In this document: positions 1 through 7,219 of the stretch, piece by piece
How the letters are laid out: every line of letters begins with the position of its first letter
Numbering within the stretch: the first letter of the stretch is position 1
Assembly: GCA_964412395.1 (NCBI GenBank)
Contig: CAYPOY010000029.1
Location: 1-26,084 of the forward strand
DNA: 26,084 nt
Reading direction: 5' to 3'
From: CAYPOY01 sp964412395
GTDB taxonomy: Bacteria; Chloroflexota; Anaerolineae; B4-G1
Position numbers and translations under genes: made by a program
The notes under the pieces: generated by a model
The model's input: only the letters and a program-made list of their open reading frames with translations
Database searches by the model: none
What the model was told of the DNA's origin: nothing

Positions 1-848
1 CGCCCACGTCGGGCACGGCGCGCATCGGCGGCCGCGACATCACCACCCAGATGGATCCAGTCAAGAAGATCAACGGACTGGTGCCCCAAGACCTGGCCCT
101 CTACCCCACCCTCAGCGCCCGGGCCAATCTCAACTTCTTCGGGCGCATCTATGGCCTGCGCGGCAAGGAGCTCAGAGAGCGGGTGGACGACGTGCTGCGT
201 ATCGTGGCCCTGACCGAGCGCGCCGACCAAGCCATAGAGAAGTACTCGGGCGGGATGAAGCGCCGCATCAACATCGCCGCCGGCCTACTCCACCACCCCC
301 GGCTGCTGTTCCTCGACGAGCCCACCGTGGGGGTGGACCCCCAAAGCCGCAATCACATCTTCGAGAGCGTGATGCGGCTCAACCGCGAGCGGGGCATGAG
401 CATCGTCTACACCAGCCACTACATGGAGGAGGTCGAGCTGCTGTGCAACCGGGTGGCCATCATAGACGAAGGGTGCATCATCGCTCTGGACACCATCAAG
501 AACCTCATCGCCTTGCTGGGCGGCGGCGTGATTCACGTGGGCCTGCAGCAGGTGGACGACGCGCTCCTGACGCAGCTCTCGGCGCTCCCGGCGGTCAAGG
601 AAGCGGTACTTCTACCACAGCCCGTCGCCCCGCCCCTGGCCGAAGGCGAGGAATCTGAGGTAAAGGAGAGTGAGCCGGTGGCCGCCGGGGAGGTCGTCAA
701 GATCGTGGCCGAGAACAGCCAACAGGCCACCGTCGACGTGATCGGCTTCCTCAACGACCGGGACATTACCCTCACCTCGCTGGAAATCCTGGAGCCCAAT
801 CTCGAAAGCGTCTTCTTGCACTTGACGGGAAAGAAACTGAGGGAGTAA
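1..848 (+). CDS. ABC-2 exporter ATP-binding subunit, 5' end outside window
   Basis: Cytoplasmic ATPase that should power the two membrane proteins encoded just downstream. The reading frame is open from base 3 to the stop at 848 (281 codons visible), so the gene starts upstream of the window and the Walker A loop is missing only because of the window edge. Visible in order: Q-loop (VPQD, near base 81), ABC signature YSGGM (near 243), Walker B LLFLDEP with D-loop (near 303), and the H-loop histidine in TSHYMEE (near 417). A C-terminal extension of about 110 residues (DUF4162-like region) carries a Glu-rich insert, PLAEGEESEVKESEP. The stop is 5 bp before the next gene, so an operon is likely. 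The substrate (drug, lipid or other) cannot be told from the sequence. Confidence 0.93.
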   Translation, partial: PTSGTARIGGRDITTQMDPVKKINGLVPQDLALYPTLSARANLNFFGRIYGLRGKELRERVDDVLRIVALTERADQAIEKYSGGMKRRINIAAGLLHHPRLLFLDEPTVGVDPQSRNHIFESVMRLNRERGMSIVYTSHYMEEVELLCNRVAIIDEGCIIALDTIKNLIALLGGGVIHVGLQQVDDALLTQLSALPAVKEAVLLPQPVAPPLAEGEESEVKESEPVAAGEVVKIVAENSQQATVDVIGFLNDRDITLTSLEILEPNLESVFLHLTGKKLRE

Positions 849-853
849 ACACG

Positions 854-2101
854 ATGAATGCACTGAACATAGCGCTTAAAGACCTGCAAATCTTCTTCAA
901 AGATCGTGGCGCAGTGGTCCAACTCTTCCTACTGCCCCTGCTGTTCATCGCCGTGTTCAGTGGCGCGCTGGCAGCGATAGGCGGTGGGGAGGATGAAGAT
1001 ACCCGCACCCTGCTCCCGGTGGTTGACCTCGACGCGGGCGTTGCTGCACAGACGCTGCTCGATAGCCTTGACGCGGCCGGCGGCGTGCGCGTTGAGCGCT
1101 ACGCTCAGGAGGAGGCGCAAGCCCTTCTGGAAGAAAGCGAACTCGCCCGCGTGCTGACCATCCCGGCGAGCTTTACCACCGGCATCGCGGACAACCGCCC
1201 GGTGACACTGCGCCTGGTCAACCATCCCGACGCCGACCCCGAAGAGACCGAAGCCGTGCGGCTGGTCGTCGAGGGCGTGGCACAGGACATGTCGTTGGAG
1301 AGCCAGATCTTCGCCAGTCTGCAGCAGATGGGCGAGATGCAGGCAAATGCGCCCGAGGAATTCCAGGTCTTTACGGTGGAACGGACGATAGCGCAGGCCC
1401 GCAACCAATTCGAGCGCTCTCGAACACAACCGCTGGTGGCGGTGGTGCAGACGCTTCCAGGACAGCCTGAGGGGGAGCGGGAGGAAATGCCGGACGCCAT
1501 CCAATTGGCAGTGCCTGGCTTCACCGTCCTGTTTGTCTTCTTGACGGCTCAGACGACGGCGCTCTCCATCTACGGCGAAAAGAAAGTCGGTTCGTTCCGC
1601 CGCCTGTTAGCCGCCCCGATGAGCAAAGCATCTCTCCTGGCAGGCAAGATGATTCCCAACTTTATTACGGGACTGATCCAAACCGCCGTGATCTTTGCCT
1701 TCGGCATCATCGGGATGCGCCTATTGGGACTAACCCCAATGACGCTGGGCGACGCGCCGCTGGCTGTGGTGCTCATCGCCGTGCTGGTCGCGCTCTGTTC
1801 CAGCGGCTTCGGCATCCTCATCGCCGCCATTGCTCGCACCGAAAATCAGATCGGTGGACTAAGCAGTCTTTTCCTGTGGGTCATGGGCATCCTCGGCGGC
1901 TGCTTCATACCGCTGTTTATCCTGGAAAACTTCCTCGGCCCGCTGCCCAAGATCGTGCCGCACTATTGGGCCAACCACGCCTTTAACGATCTATTGGTCC
2001 GCGGGTTGGGGCTGGCCGATGTGACCACGGAGATGGCCGTACTGCTGGCCTTCACCGCGCTCTTCTTCGTCATCGGGCTGTGGCGGTTTGATTTCGATTA
2101 A
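854..2101 (+). CDS. ABC-2 type transporter permease (first of two)
   Basis: Membrane subunit of the exporter, 415 aa. The layout fits the ABC2_membrane_3 family: one N-terminal membrane segment (residues about 23-42, FLLPLLFIAVF), an extracytoplasmic domain of about 170 residues, then a C-terminal block of about five membrane segments from residue 220 on. The loop GSFRRLLAAPMSKASLLAGK is the conserved element after the second segment in this family. The start is an ATG with GGGAG about 9 nt upstream, inside the end of the ATPase gene. Gene order ATPase-permease-permease and the paralogy with the next gene suggest a heterodimeric permease. The family is secure; the cargo is unknown. Confidence 0.92.
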   Translation: MNALNIALKDLQIFFKDRGAVVQLFLLPLLFIAVFSGALAAIGGGEDEDTRTLLPVVDLDAGVAAQTLLDSLDAAGGVRVERYAQEEAQALLEESELARVLTIPASFTTGIADNRPVTLRLVNHPDADPEETEAVRLVVEGVAQDMSLESQIFASLQQMGEMQANAPEEFQVFTVERTIAQARNQFERSRTQPLVAVVQTLPGQPEGEREEMPDAIQLAVPGFTVLFVFLTAQTTALSIYGEKKVGSFRRLLAAPMSKASLLAGKMIPNFITGLIQTAVIFAFGIIGMRLLGLTPMTLGDAPLAVVLIAVLVALCSSGFGILIAAIARTENQIGGLSSLFLWVMGILGGCFIPLFILENFLGPLPKIVPHYWANHAFNDLLVRGLGLADVTTEMAVLLAFTALFFVIGLWRFDFD

Positions 2102-2124
2102 CGCATCAGACTAGGAGAACAACC

Positions 2125-3387
2125 ATGAATGCAATTTCCCATATCTTATCCGTCGCCTGGAAGGAAATCCAACTGATCGCCAAGGATCGCGGCTCGCTGG
2201 CGGTGCTCTTCTTGCTGCCGCTCCTCTTCGGCTCACTCTACGGGAGCATCAATTTGAAAATGGCCGGCAATGGGAATGATCCGACCATCTTGCTGAACAT
2301 CTGCCTGGTGAACGAAGATGCCGGCATCTTTGGGGAGCAAGTGGCCAAGGCCCTCAAGGGTATCGAAGAACTGAAAGTCGAGACCTTCGACACGGTCGCC
2401 GAAGCCGAGCAGCAGGTAGCAGATGGCGAGGCAACGGCGGCCATCGTTATCCCTGCTGACTTCACCCAGAAGATCAATGCCTACACACCCACGGCCATCG
2501 AGGTCATCGTGGACCCGGCCCAGCCGGAGAGCGCCAGCATCGTCACCGGGATCATGAATCAGGTGGTCGCCGAAGTGACGATCTGGGGCGAGGTGCAGTA
2601 CGGCATCCGCACCATCCTGGATGAGTCAGGTGTGCTCGCCGACGCCAGTGCCGAGACCCGCCGCGCCGTAGAGGCACAGAATCTAGGTGTCATCATGACC
2701 CGGTTAAACGAGATGCGCCGGAACCCCGCTATCGTTGTCACCAGCGAAGACCTGGAAGGGGCAAGAATCGAAGGTGGGATCACCCTCTTCTTTGCCCTGA
2801 TGTTCCCTGGCTTCACCGTGATGTTTGCCTTTTTCACCGTCGGGATGTCCGCGGCTTCCCTCCTGAACGAGCGCGAAGCGGGCACGCTCCGCCGCTTGCT
2901 GGCAGCGCCTATCCCACGCGGGGCCATCATCGCCGGGAAGATGCTGGCCTACATGTTGCTGGTCTGTCTGCAAGTGGTCGTGCTATTTGGCGTGGCAAAC
3001 ATCCTCTTCGACATGCCGCTGGGTAAATCGCCCGTGGCCCTGATGCTGCTCACTCTCGTACTGGCCCTGGTCGCAACCGCCATGGGCATGATGGTCGCCG
3101 CGCTGTCGAGGACAGCCAGACAGGCAGATAACGCCGGCACGGTGCTGGGCTTCGTCCTGGCGGGCATCGGCGGCTGCATTGCCATGTCGCGGACGCCCCT
3201 CACCCGCACGGAGGGATTCATGGGCGTATTGTCAAAGCTCACACCGCACGCCCACGCCGTCGAGGGTTACTACCGTCTGATGGCGGAAAATGCGACCTTC
3301 GCCCAGGTCTTGCCGGAGATCAGCATCTTGTTGGCGATGAGCGTTGCCTTCTTCCTGATCGCTGTCTGGCGCTTCAGGTTTGAGTAG
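2125..3387 (+). CDS. ABC-2 type transporter permease (second of two)
   Basis: Membrane subunit of the same exporter, 420 aa, a paralogue of the upstream permease. It has the same layout: N-terminal segment (about residues 24-42), a long extracytoplasmic domain (residues 45-220), then C-terminal membrane segments beginning at ALMFPGFTVMFAFF. It has the matching loop GTLRRLLAAPIPRGAIIAGK. The ATG is preceded by a good ribosome binding site (AGGAG, 8 nt upstream) in a 23-bp gap, so translation is probably independent while transcription is shared. Family assignment is firm; substrate unknown. Confidence 0.92.
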   Translation: MNAISHILSVAWKEIQLIAKDRGSLAVLFLLPLLFGSLYGSINLKMAGNGNDPTILLNICLVNEDAGIFGEQVAKALKGIEELKVETFDTVAEAEQQVADGEATAAIVIPADFTQKINAYTPTAIEVIVDPAQPESASIVTGIMNQVVAEVTIWGEVQYGIRTILDESGVLADASAETRRAVEAQNLGVIMTRLNEMRRNPAIVVTSEDLEGARIEGGITLFFALMFPGFTVMFAFFTVGMSAASLLNEREAGTLRRLLAAPIPRGAIIAGKMLAYMLLVCLQVVVLFGVANILFDMPLGKSPVALMLLTLVLALVATAMGMMVAALSRTARQADNAGTVLGFVLAGIGGCIAMSRTPLTRTEGFMGVLSKLTPHAHAVEGYYRLMAENATFAQVLPEISILLAMSVAFFLIAVWRFRFE

Positions 3388-3399
3388 TACTACCTCAGG

Positions 3400-3624
3400 A
3401 TGAAGTGTATGCAAAACGTTGAGATCCGGGTGAAGGGGCGAATTGATGAGCACTGGTCGGATTGGCTCGAAGGCTTAACAATCACCCATACCGGCCAGGA
3501 TGAAACGATTCTGTCGGGAACCGTCGTTGACCAGGCGGCACTGTACGGGCTGCTGGCCAAACTGCGGGATTTGGGGCTGTCACTCCTGTCGGTCAACCGT
3601 GTGGAGGTTGAAGAGGAGGGGTAA
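3400..3624 (+). CDS. Small conserved protein downstream of the ABC exporter
   Basis: A 74-aa soluble protein with no membrane segment. The pattern ETILSGTVVDQAALYGLLAK followed by LRDLGLSLLSVNRVE is one I recognise from small uncharacterised proteins in Chloroflexota and Actinobacteria, often near regulators or transporters; no function is established to my knowledge. It lies 12 bp after the second permease, in the same direction. The start is ambiguous. The ATG at 3400 has AGG directly against it, while the ATG at 3409 (71 aa, MQNVEIRV) has the same AGG at a usable 9-nt spacing and may be the real start. The fold looks like a short beta-alpha-beta unit. Confidence 0.7.
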   Translation: MKCMQNVEIRVKGRIDEHWSDWLEGLTITHTGQDETILSGTVVDQAALYGLLAKLRDLGLSLLSVNRVEVEEEG

Positions 3625-3722
3625 GACCAGCTTGTCAAAATCCATACCCTGAACCTGGCCCGCTGGCCATCAACTGGATGAGCCTCCTCTACGAGGTTGC
3701 GAGGTGTGCAGAGAAGAGGGGG

Positions 3723-4040
3723 CTCTGTTATTTGCCGAAACGAAGCAACGTCTGAGATGGCATTGCGGGGCTGCACCGCAAGCTCACCCTCATCTCCGCC
3801 CCGGCTGGCTTTGGCAAGACCACGCTGCTGAGCGAGTGGCTCCACAGTTGAGGCAAGTCTCGTGCTTGCCCGCCCGTCGCCTGGATCTCGCTGGACATGG
3901 GTGACAATGATCCGGTGCGTTTTTTCAGCTACGTGATCGCTGCCCTGCAGACGATTGCACCCGAGGTCGGCGAGGCGGCGTGCGACATGCTCCACTCGCC
4001 GCACTTGCCCCCGGTGGAATCCGTTCTGACCCTATTGAAG
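3723..4040 (+). pseudogene. Decayed MalT/LuxR-type ATP-dependent regulator (N-terminal part)
   Basis: In the frame of base 3723 there is the typical start of a MalT-like STAND ATPase: YLPKRSNV, then LHRKLTLISAPAGFGKTTLL with the P-loop (near 3783-3830), then VAWISLDMGDNDPVRFFSYV. The frame holds a stop at 3753, where the expected VPRPRLLERLN-type linker has been deleted, and a second stop (TGA) at 3849-3851, straight after the P-loop helix. After about 4035 the similarity ends and the nucleotide-binding domain is incomplete. The HTH effector domain is absent. This is a dead gene remnant, not a regulator of the neighbouring operons. Confidence 0.82.
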
Positions 4041-4615
4041 TCGAAATCGGCGACTATCCTGACTGGCAGGCAGTCATAGATGGCTTTGACTATGCCCTGG
4101 GTACCGAAATCTCACGGGTAGAGATCGCCAGTGTCGAGGGGCGGCTACTGAATGGTTCGGGCTTTCTTGAAATCCACGAGGCGCCCGCCGTTTACGCGGT
4201 ACACAAAGCCCCGGACGAAATCAACGACCCGGCGGAACTGGCGGAAATGCTCAAACACAGCGTCCGTGACATCGCCGCCGATTTGCTGGCCGAAGAAGGG
4301 ATCGGCTCGCACGAGTTGGGCTATTTGTACGGTGTGCTGATGAGCCACGTCAGCAAGCAAATCATCAACAGCATGGCGGGGCTGGAATCGGAACTGGAGG
4401 CAGGCAGAGCCCAGTTTGAGCAAGCCATGGCCCTCTACCAGGCCGTCGGCGACCCGTACTCCATCGCCTACGGCCTGTACTATTACGCCCGCTACCTGCT
4501 TGAGCACGGCCAAAAAACAGAGGCGATCCCGCTGCTGGAACGAAGCGCAACCACGTTCGAAGAGCGCGGTCGGCCCCAGCTTGCCGCCACCGTCCGCGCT
4601 GCCATTCCTTCGTAG
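3980..4615 (+). pseudogene. C-terminal fragment of a tetratricopeptide-repeat protein
   Basis: An open frame of 211 codons. The first ~20 residues are only the other-frame reading of the MalT remnant, so the genuine part begins near 4037 (IEVEIGDYPDWQAVIDGF). The C-terminal half is helical and TPR-like: two helix pairs, AGRAQFEQAMALYQAVGDPY and YYYARYLLEHGQKTEAIPLL, ending with LERSATTFEERGRPQLAA. The frame itself is intact to its stop, but there is no ribosome binding site at the ATG and the N-terminus is chimeric. It is therefore best read as the tail of a larger TPR regulator or scaffold left by a deletion that joined it to the MalT remnant. Expression cannot be excluded. Confidence 0.6.
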
Positions 4616-4653
4616 TTCTCACCCAGCGCGCAGGCCACCGCTCACCATCGCCC

Positions 4654-4702
4654 CCTGCCTCCCGCATCCTGCCTCTTGCCTCTTGCCTCCTGCATCCTGC
4701 CC
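4654..4702. repeat. Heptanucleotide tandem array, seven units of CYTGCMT type
   Basis: Seven consecutive 7-bp units occupy exactly 49 bp: CCTGCCT, CCCGCAT, CCTGCCT, CTTGCCT, CTTGCCT, CCTGCAT, CCTGCCC. The array lies between the TPR fragment and the -35 box of the mgsA promoter, six bases before that box. The unit-to-unit variation looks like an old, drifting microsatellite. It is one of four heptad arrays in this window (see 7147, 9687 and 16774). Confidence 0.85.
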
Positions 4703-4708
4703 CCCGGC

Positions 4709-4736
4709 TTGACGGCATACCACTTCGTGGTACACT
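4709..4736 (+). promoter_or_regulatory. mgsA promoter with palindromic operator candidate
   Basis: TTGACG (4709-4714) and TACACT (4731-4736) are separated by 16 bp and match sigma-70 boxes at five and four positions. A perfect 15-bp inverted repeat, TACCAC-TTC-GTGGTA (4718-4732), fills the spacer and overlaps the -10 box. A repressor bound there would block RNA polymerase, so it is a candidate operator; no binding protein can be named. The mgsA ATG follows 20 bp after the -10. Confidence 0.65.
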
Positions 4737-4755
4737 TTAAGATTCAGGAGGTGCT

Positions 4756-5130
4756 ATGCCAGAAAAAACCATTGCGCTGATCGCGCACGACGGCAAGAAG
4801 GCAGACATGGTCGCCTTCGCCACGTTCAATCGGGACAAGCTGATGGATTTCAACCTGATCGCCACAGCCACGACCGGCCGCCTGTTGGCCGAAAAGGTAG
4901 GGCTCGAAGTCGAGTGCTTGCTTTCAGGACCGTATGGAGGCGACGCACAGATCGCAGCCCGCGTGGCACAGGGCGACGTGAACGCCGTGTTCTTTTTCGT
5001 GGACCCGCTCGACAAGCACCCCCACGATCCTGACATTCAGACACTGCTGCGTGCCTGCAATGTCCACAACGTGCCCATTGCCACCAACGTCGCGACGGCT
5101 GACCTGATCATCTCCGAAGAGGCGCTGTGA
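4756..5130 (+). CDS. mgsA: Methylglyoxal synthase
   Basis: Converts dihydroxyacetone phosphate to methylglyoxal and phosphate, a cytosolic bypass of lower glycolysis that relieves sugar-phosphate stress. The protein is 124 aa; the E. coli enzyme is about 150, with the difference at the ends. The residues known to be catalytic or phosphate-binding in E. coli are all present with a constant offset: His11, Asp63 in SGPYGGD, Asp83 in FVDPLD, His90 and Asp93 in PHDPD. The start ATG has an ideal AGGAGG 5 nt upstream. It is the first gene of an operon: its stop overlaps the start of the MFS gene by 4 nt (GTGA). The promoter with an internal palindrome suggests repression-type control. Confidence 0.96.
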   Translation: MPEKTIALIAHDGKKADMVAFATFNRDKLMDFNLIATATTGRLLAEKVGLEVECLLSGPYGGDAQIAARVAQGDVNAVFFFVDPLDKHPHDPDIQTLLRACNVHNVPIATNVATADLIISEEAL

Positions 5131-6401
5131 TTAAAGGTACCGACGCGCTGCCCCCGCACTACCGCTGGAACTTTGCCGCCTTCCTGATGGACTACGTCTG
5201 CTTCGGGGTAGCGTTCACTTTCATCAACCCCAGCAGCGTGATGCCGGCGTTCGTCCGCCAATTGACCGATTCGGCACCCGTGATCGGGCTGGTCGGCACA
5301 GTTTTCAACGGCTGCTGGTTGCTGCCCCAACTGGCGGTCGCTCACCTGATCAACGACAAACCACGCAAGAAGCCGTATATGCTCGCCGGGCTGGGCGGAC
5401 GGATCATGTTTTGGGTGACGGCGCTGGCGTTGTGGGCCGGGCTGGCCCGCTATCCCACGGCCATGCTGGTCCTGTTTTTCACCTGCTTCGGCATCTTCGC
5501 CGCCAGCGACGGGGTCGCCAGCGTGGCCTGGTTCGACATCCTGGCGCGGGCCATCCCGCTGAAGCGACGGGGACGCTTGATGGGGATGGGACAGGTCATC
5601 AGCGGACTGGCAGGAATTGGGGTGGGAGTGTTGGTGGGGCTGATCCTGGATCGTCGCCCTTTCCCCGACAACTGCGCGCTGCTCTTCACACTGGCAGGGG
5701 TGGCGCTCGTCCCCTCGGTGATCGCGCTGGTCTCAATACGGGAACCCCCGACCGAGGACCCAGGCCCCCAGACGAACGGTCAGGCGACGGGTGGTTGGCT
5801 GAAACTTCTGTCCACTGACCCCGCCTTTCGCCGCCTGATAGCCTGCCGGCTCCTGGTTGGCACGATGGGATTGGCGACCTCATTTTACGTAGTGCACGCA
5901 GTAGACGAGCTGCGTCTGCCACAGAGTGTCATCGGCGACTTTGTGATCGCCCAGACGCTGGCAGGGGTAGTCGCCAGCGCTGTGATGGGCCTGGTCAGCG
6001 AGCGCTGGGGATCACGATACGTGGCTCGCATCGGGAGCGCGGCGGCCGCGATAGGGCCACTTTTTGCACTGGCGGCGCATCTGGCGGGCAGCGGCTGGCT
6101 GGTGCAGGCATACCCTTTCGTCTATGTGGCGATGGGAGTCATAAACAGCGCGTGGATGCTGGGCTTCTTCAATTACCTGCTGGAGATTGCGCCGGAGGGG
6201 ATGCGCCCGGCCTACGTCGGCCTGGGCAACACCATCGTGGGAGTGCTGACATTAGCGCCGATGGCGGGTGGGTGGCTGCTGGAGGCAACCTCGTACACCA
6301 CACTCTTCGGCGTGACGGCGGCGATTGTGGCAGCCGGCTTTCTGCTTAGCCTGGGGCTGAAGCCGCCACAGCAAGCCACGCCGATGGAGAATCAACTGTG
6401 A
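5127..6401 (+). CDS. Major facilitator superfamily transporter
   Basis: Integral membrane transporter of 424 aa with about 12 hydrophobic segments in two halves and a polar linker near residues 205-230 (REPPTEDPGPQTNGQ). The region LKRRGRLMGMGQVISGL between segments 4 and 5 and RWGSRYVARIGS in the second half fit MFS cytoplasmic-loop positions. It starts with GTG, overlapping the mgsA stop by 4 nt, and its own stop overlaps the next start by 4 nt, so the three genes are translationally coupled. The substrate is unknown. Coupling to methylglyoxal synthase hints at export of a sugar-phosphate or carbonyl-stress metabolite, but this is a guess from context only. Confidence 0.88.
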   Translation: MIKGTDALPPHYRWNFAAFLMDYVCFGVAFTFINPSSVMPAFVRQLTDSAPVIGLVGTVFNGCWLLPQLAVAHLINDKPRKKPYMLAGLGGRIMFWVTALALWAGLARYPTAMLVLFFTCFGIFAASDGVASVAWFDILARAIPLKRRGRLMGMGQVISGLAGIGVGVLVGLILDRRPFPDNCALLFTLAGVALVPSVIALVSIREPPTEDPGPQTNGQATGGWLKLLSTDPAFRRLIACRLLVGTMGLATSFYVVHAVDELRLPQSVIGDFVIAQTLAGVVASAVMGLVSERWGSRYVARIGSAAAAIGPLFALAAHLAGSGWLVQAYPFVYVAMGVINSAWMLGFFNYLLEIAPEGMRPAYVGLGNTIVGVLTLAPMAGGWLLEATSYTTLFGVTAAIVAAGFLLSLGLKPPQQATPMENQL

Positions 6402-7204
6402 GGGAGCTTCGCCGTGAGCGCTCACCTGAACGGCGACAGGGAGATAGTAGGACCCTCAAAGCTCCCAGCCCCCGCCCCAGGGGCGTCTGCCCGCCACTTC
6501 TCGTGGTGCTGGTTGTCGTCGGCGGCGGGGCCCTGTGGTACTGGCGTGAGCCACTGTGGGCCTTCTTTGGCGACCAGGAGCACATACGGGAATGGGTGAC
6601 AGGCTTCGGCCTGTGGGGCCCGCTGGTCAGCATCGCGCTCAACGTGGCACAGGTGCTGCTGGCACCGGTGCCGGGCCAGTTCGTGGGGCTGGTGAACGGC
6701 TACCTGTACGGCGTCTGGCTGGGCACGCTCTACAGTATGGTGGGGCTAGCGCTGGGAACGACGCTGGTGATGGGTTTGGGACGCCGGTTCGGGCGGCCGC
6801 TGGTCGAGCGCCTGGTGAACCCGGAGCAGTTGGCACACTGGGATCGGATCGCTGATCACCGGGGAGCGCTGTTTCTCTTCCTCGTCTTCCTACTCCCCTT
6901 CCTCCCTGACGACGTCGTATGTTTCCTGGTTGGCCTCAGCCCGCTCGCAATTCCGCCTACCGTCGTGCTGGCCACGCTGGGGCGGCTACCGGGCGTGTTC
7001 GTCTCCTGCTGGGTGGGAGCCTACGCGACGGAGTTGCCCTGGTGGGCGTGGATCCCATTGGGCGGCGGAGCAGCCGCGTTGGCGTGGGCCTTCTGGCGCT
7101 ACCAGACACAACTGGAGAGCCTGATGGTGCGCCTGATTCAACGATTCGTGAAACGTGATGCGCAAAACGTAATCTTGCTCACATTTCACGTTTCACTGCT
7201 GTAG
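6398..7204 (+). CDS. TVP38/TMEM64 (VTT domain) family membrane protein
   Basis: A 268-aa membrane protein. An N-terminal segment (about residues 32-49) follows a basic tail. The VTT/SNARE-associated domain follows: PVPGQFVGLVNGYLYG (about 91-106), GLGRRFGRPLVERLV, and the re-entrant motif LLPFLPDDVVCFLVGLSPL (about 163-181). VTT proteins are DedA relatives linked to lipid scrambling or transport. The GTG start overlaps the MFS stop by 4 nt. The last ~19 residues (from VKRDAQNV) are encoded by a heptanucleotide repeat array, and the stop lies inside a 15-bp tandem duplication, so the C-terminus has been remodelled. It overlaps the convergent DUF58 gene by 19 bp. Confidence 0.87.
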   Translation: MRELRRERSPERRQGDSRTLKAPSPRPRGVCPPLLVVLVVVGGGALWYWREPLWAFFGDQEHIREWVTGFGLWGPLVSIALNVAQVLLAPVPGQFVGLVNGYLYGVWLGTLYSMVGLALGTTLVMGLGRRFGRPLVERLVNPEQLAHWDRIADHRGALFLFLVFLLPFLPDDVVCFLVGLSPLAIPPTVVLATLGRLPGVFVSCWVGAYATELPWWAWIPLGGGAAALAWAFWRYQTQLESLMVRLIQRFVKRDAQNVILLTFHVSLL

Positions 7205-7219
7205 GTTTCACTGCTGTAG
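7147..7219. repeat. Palindromic heptad array plus 15-bp tandem duplication at a convergent gene junction
   Basis: Seven-bp units run CGTGAAA, CGTGATG, CGCAAAA, CGTAATC, then in the complementary sense TTGCTCA, CATTTCA, CGTTTCA. The outer units form a perfect 11-bp inverted repeat (7148-7158 with 7186-7196, 27-nt loop). It is followed by GTTTCACTGCTGTAG twice in tandem (7190-7204 and 7205-7219). The array encodes the C-terminus of the plus-strand VTT protein. On the other strand the duplication encodes the repeated YSSET-YSSET end of the DUF58 protein. The hairpin could act as a two-way terminator, but no U-tract is present. Confidence 0.8.

Noticed and set aside
4654..4702. CRISPR-like array
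   Set aside because: Units of 7 bp without spacers are a tandem microsatellite; no 24-40 bp repeats with spacers or cas genes occur in the window.
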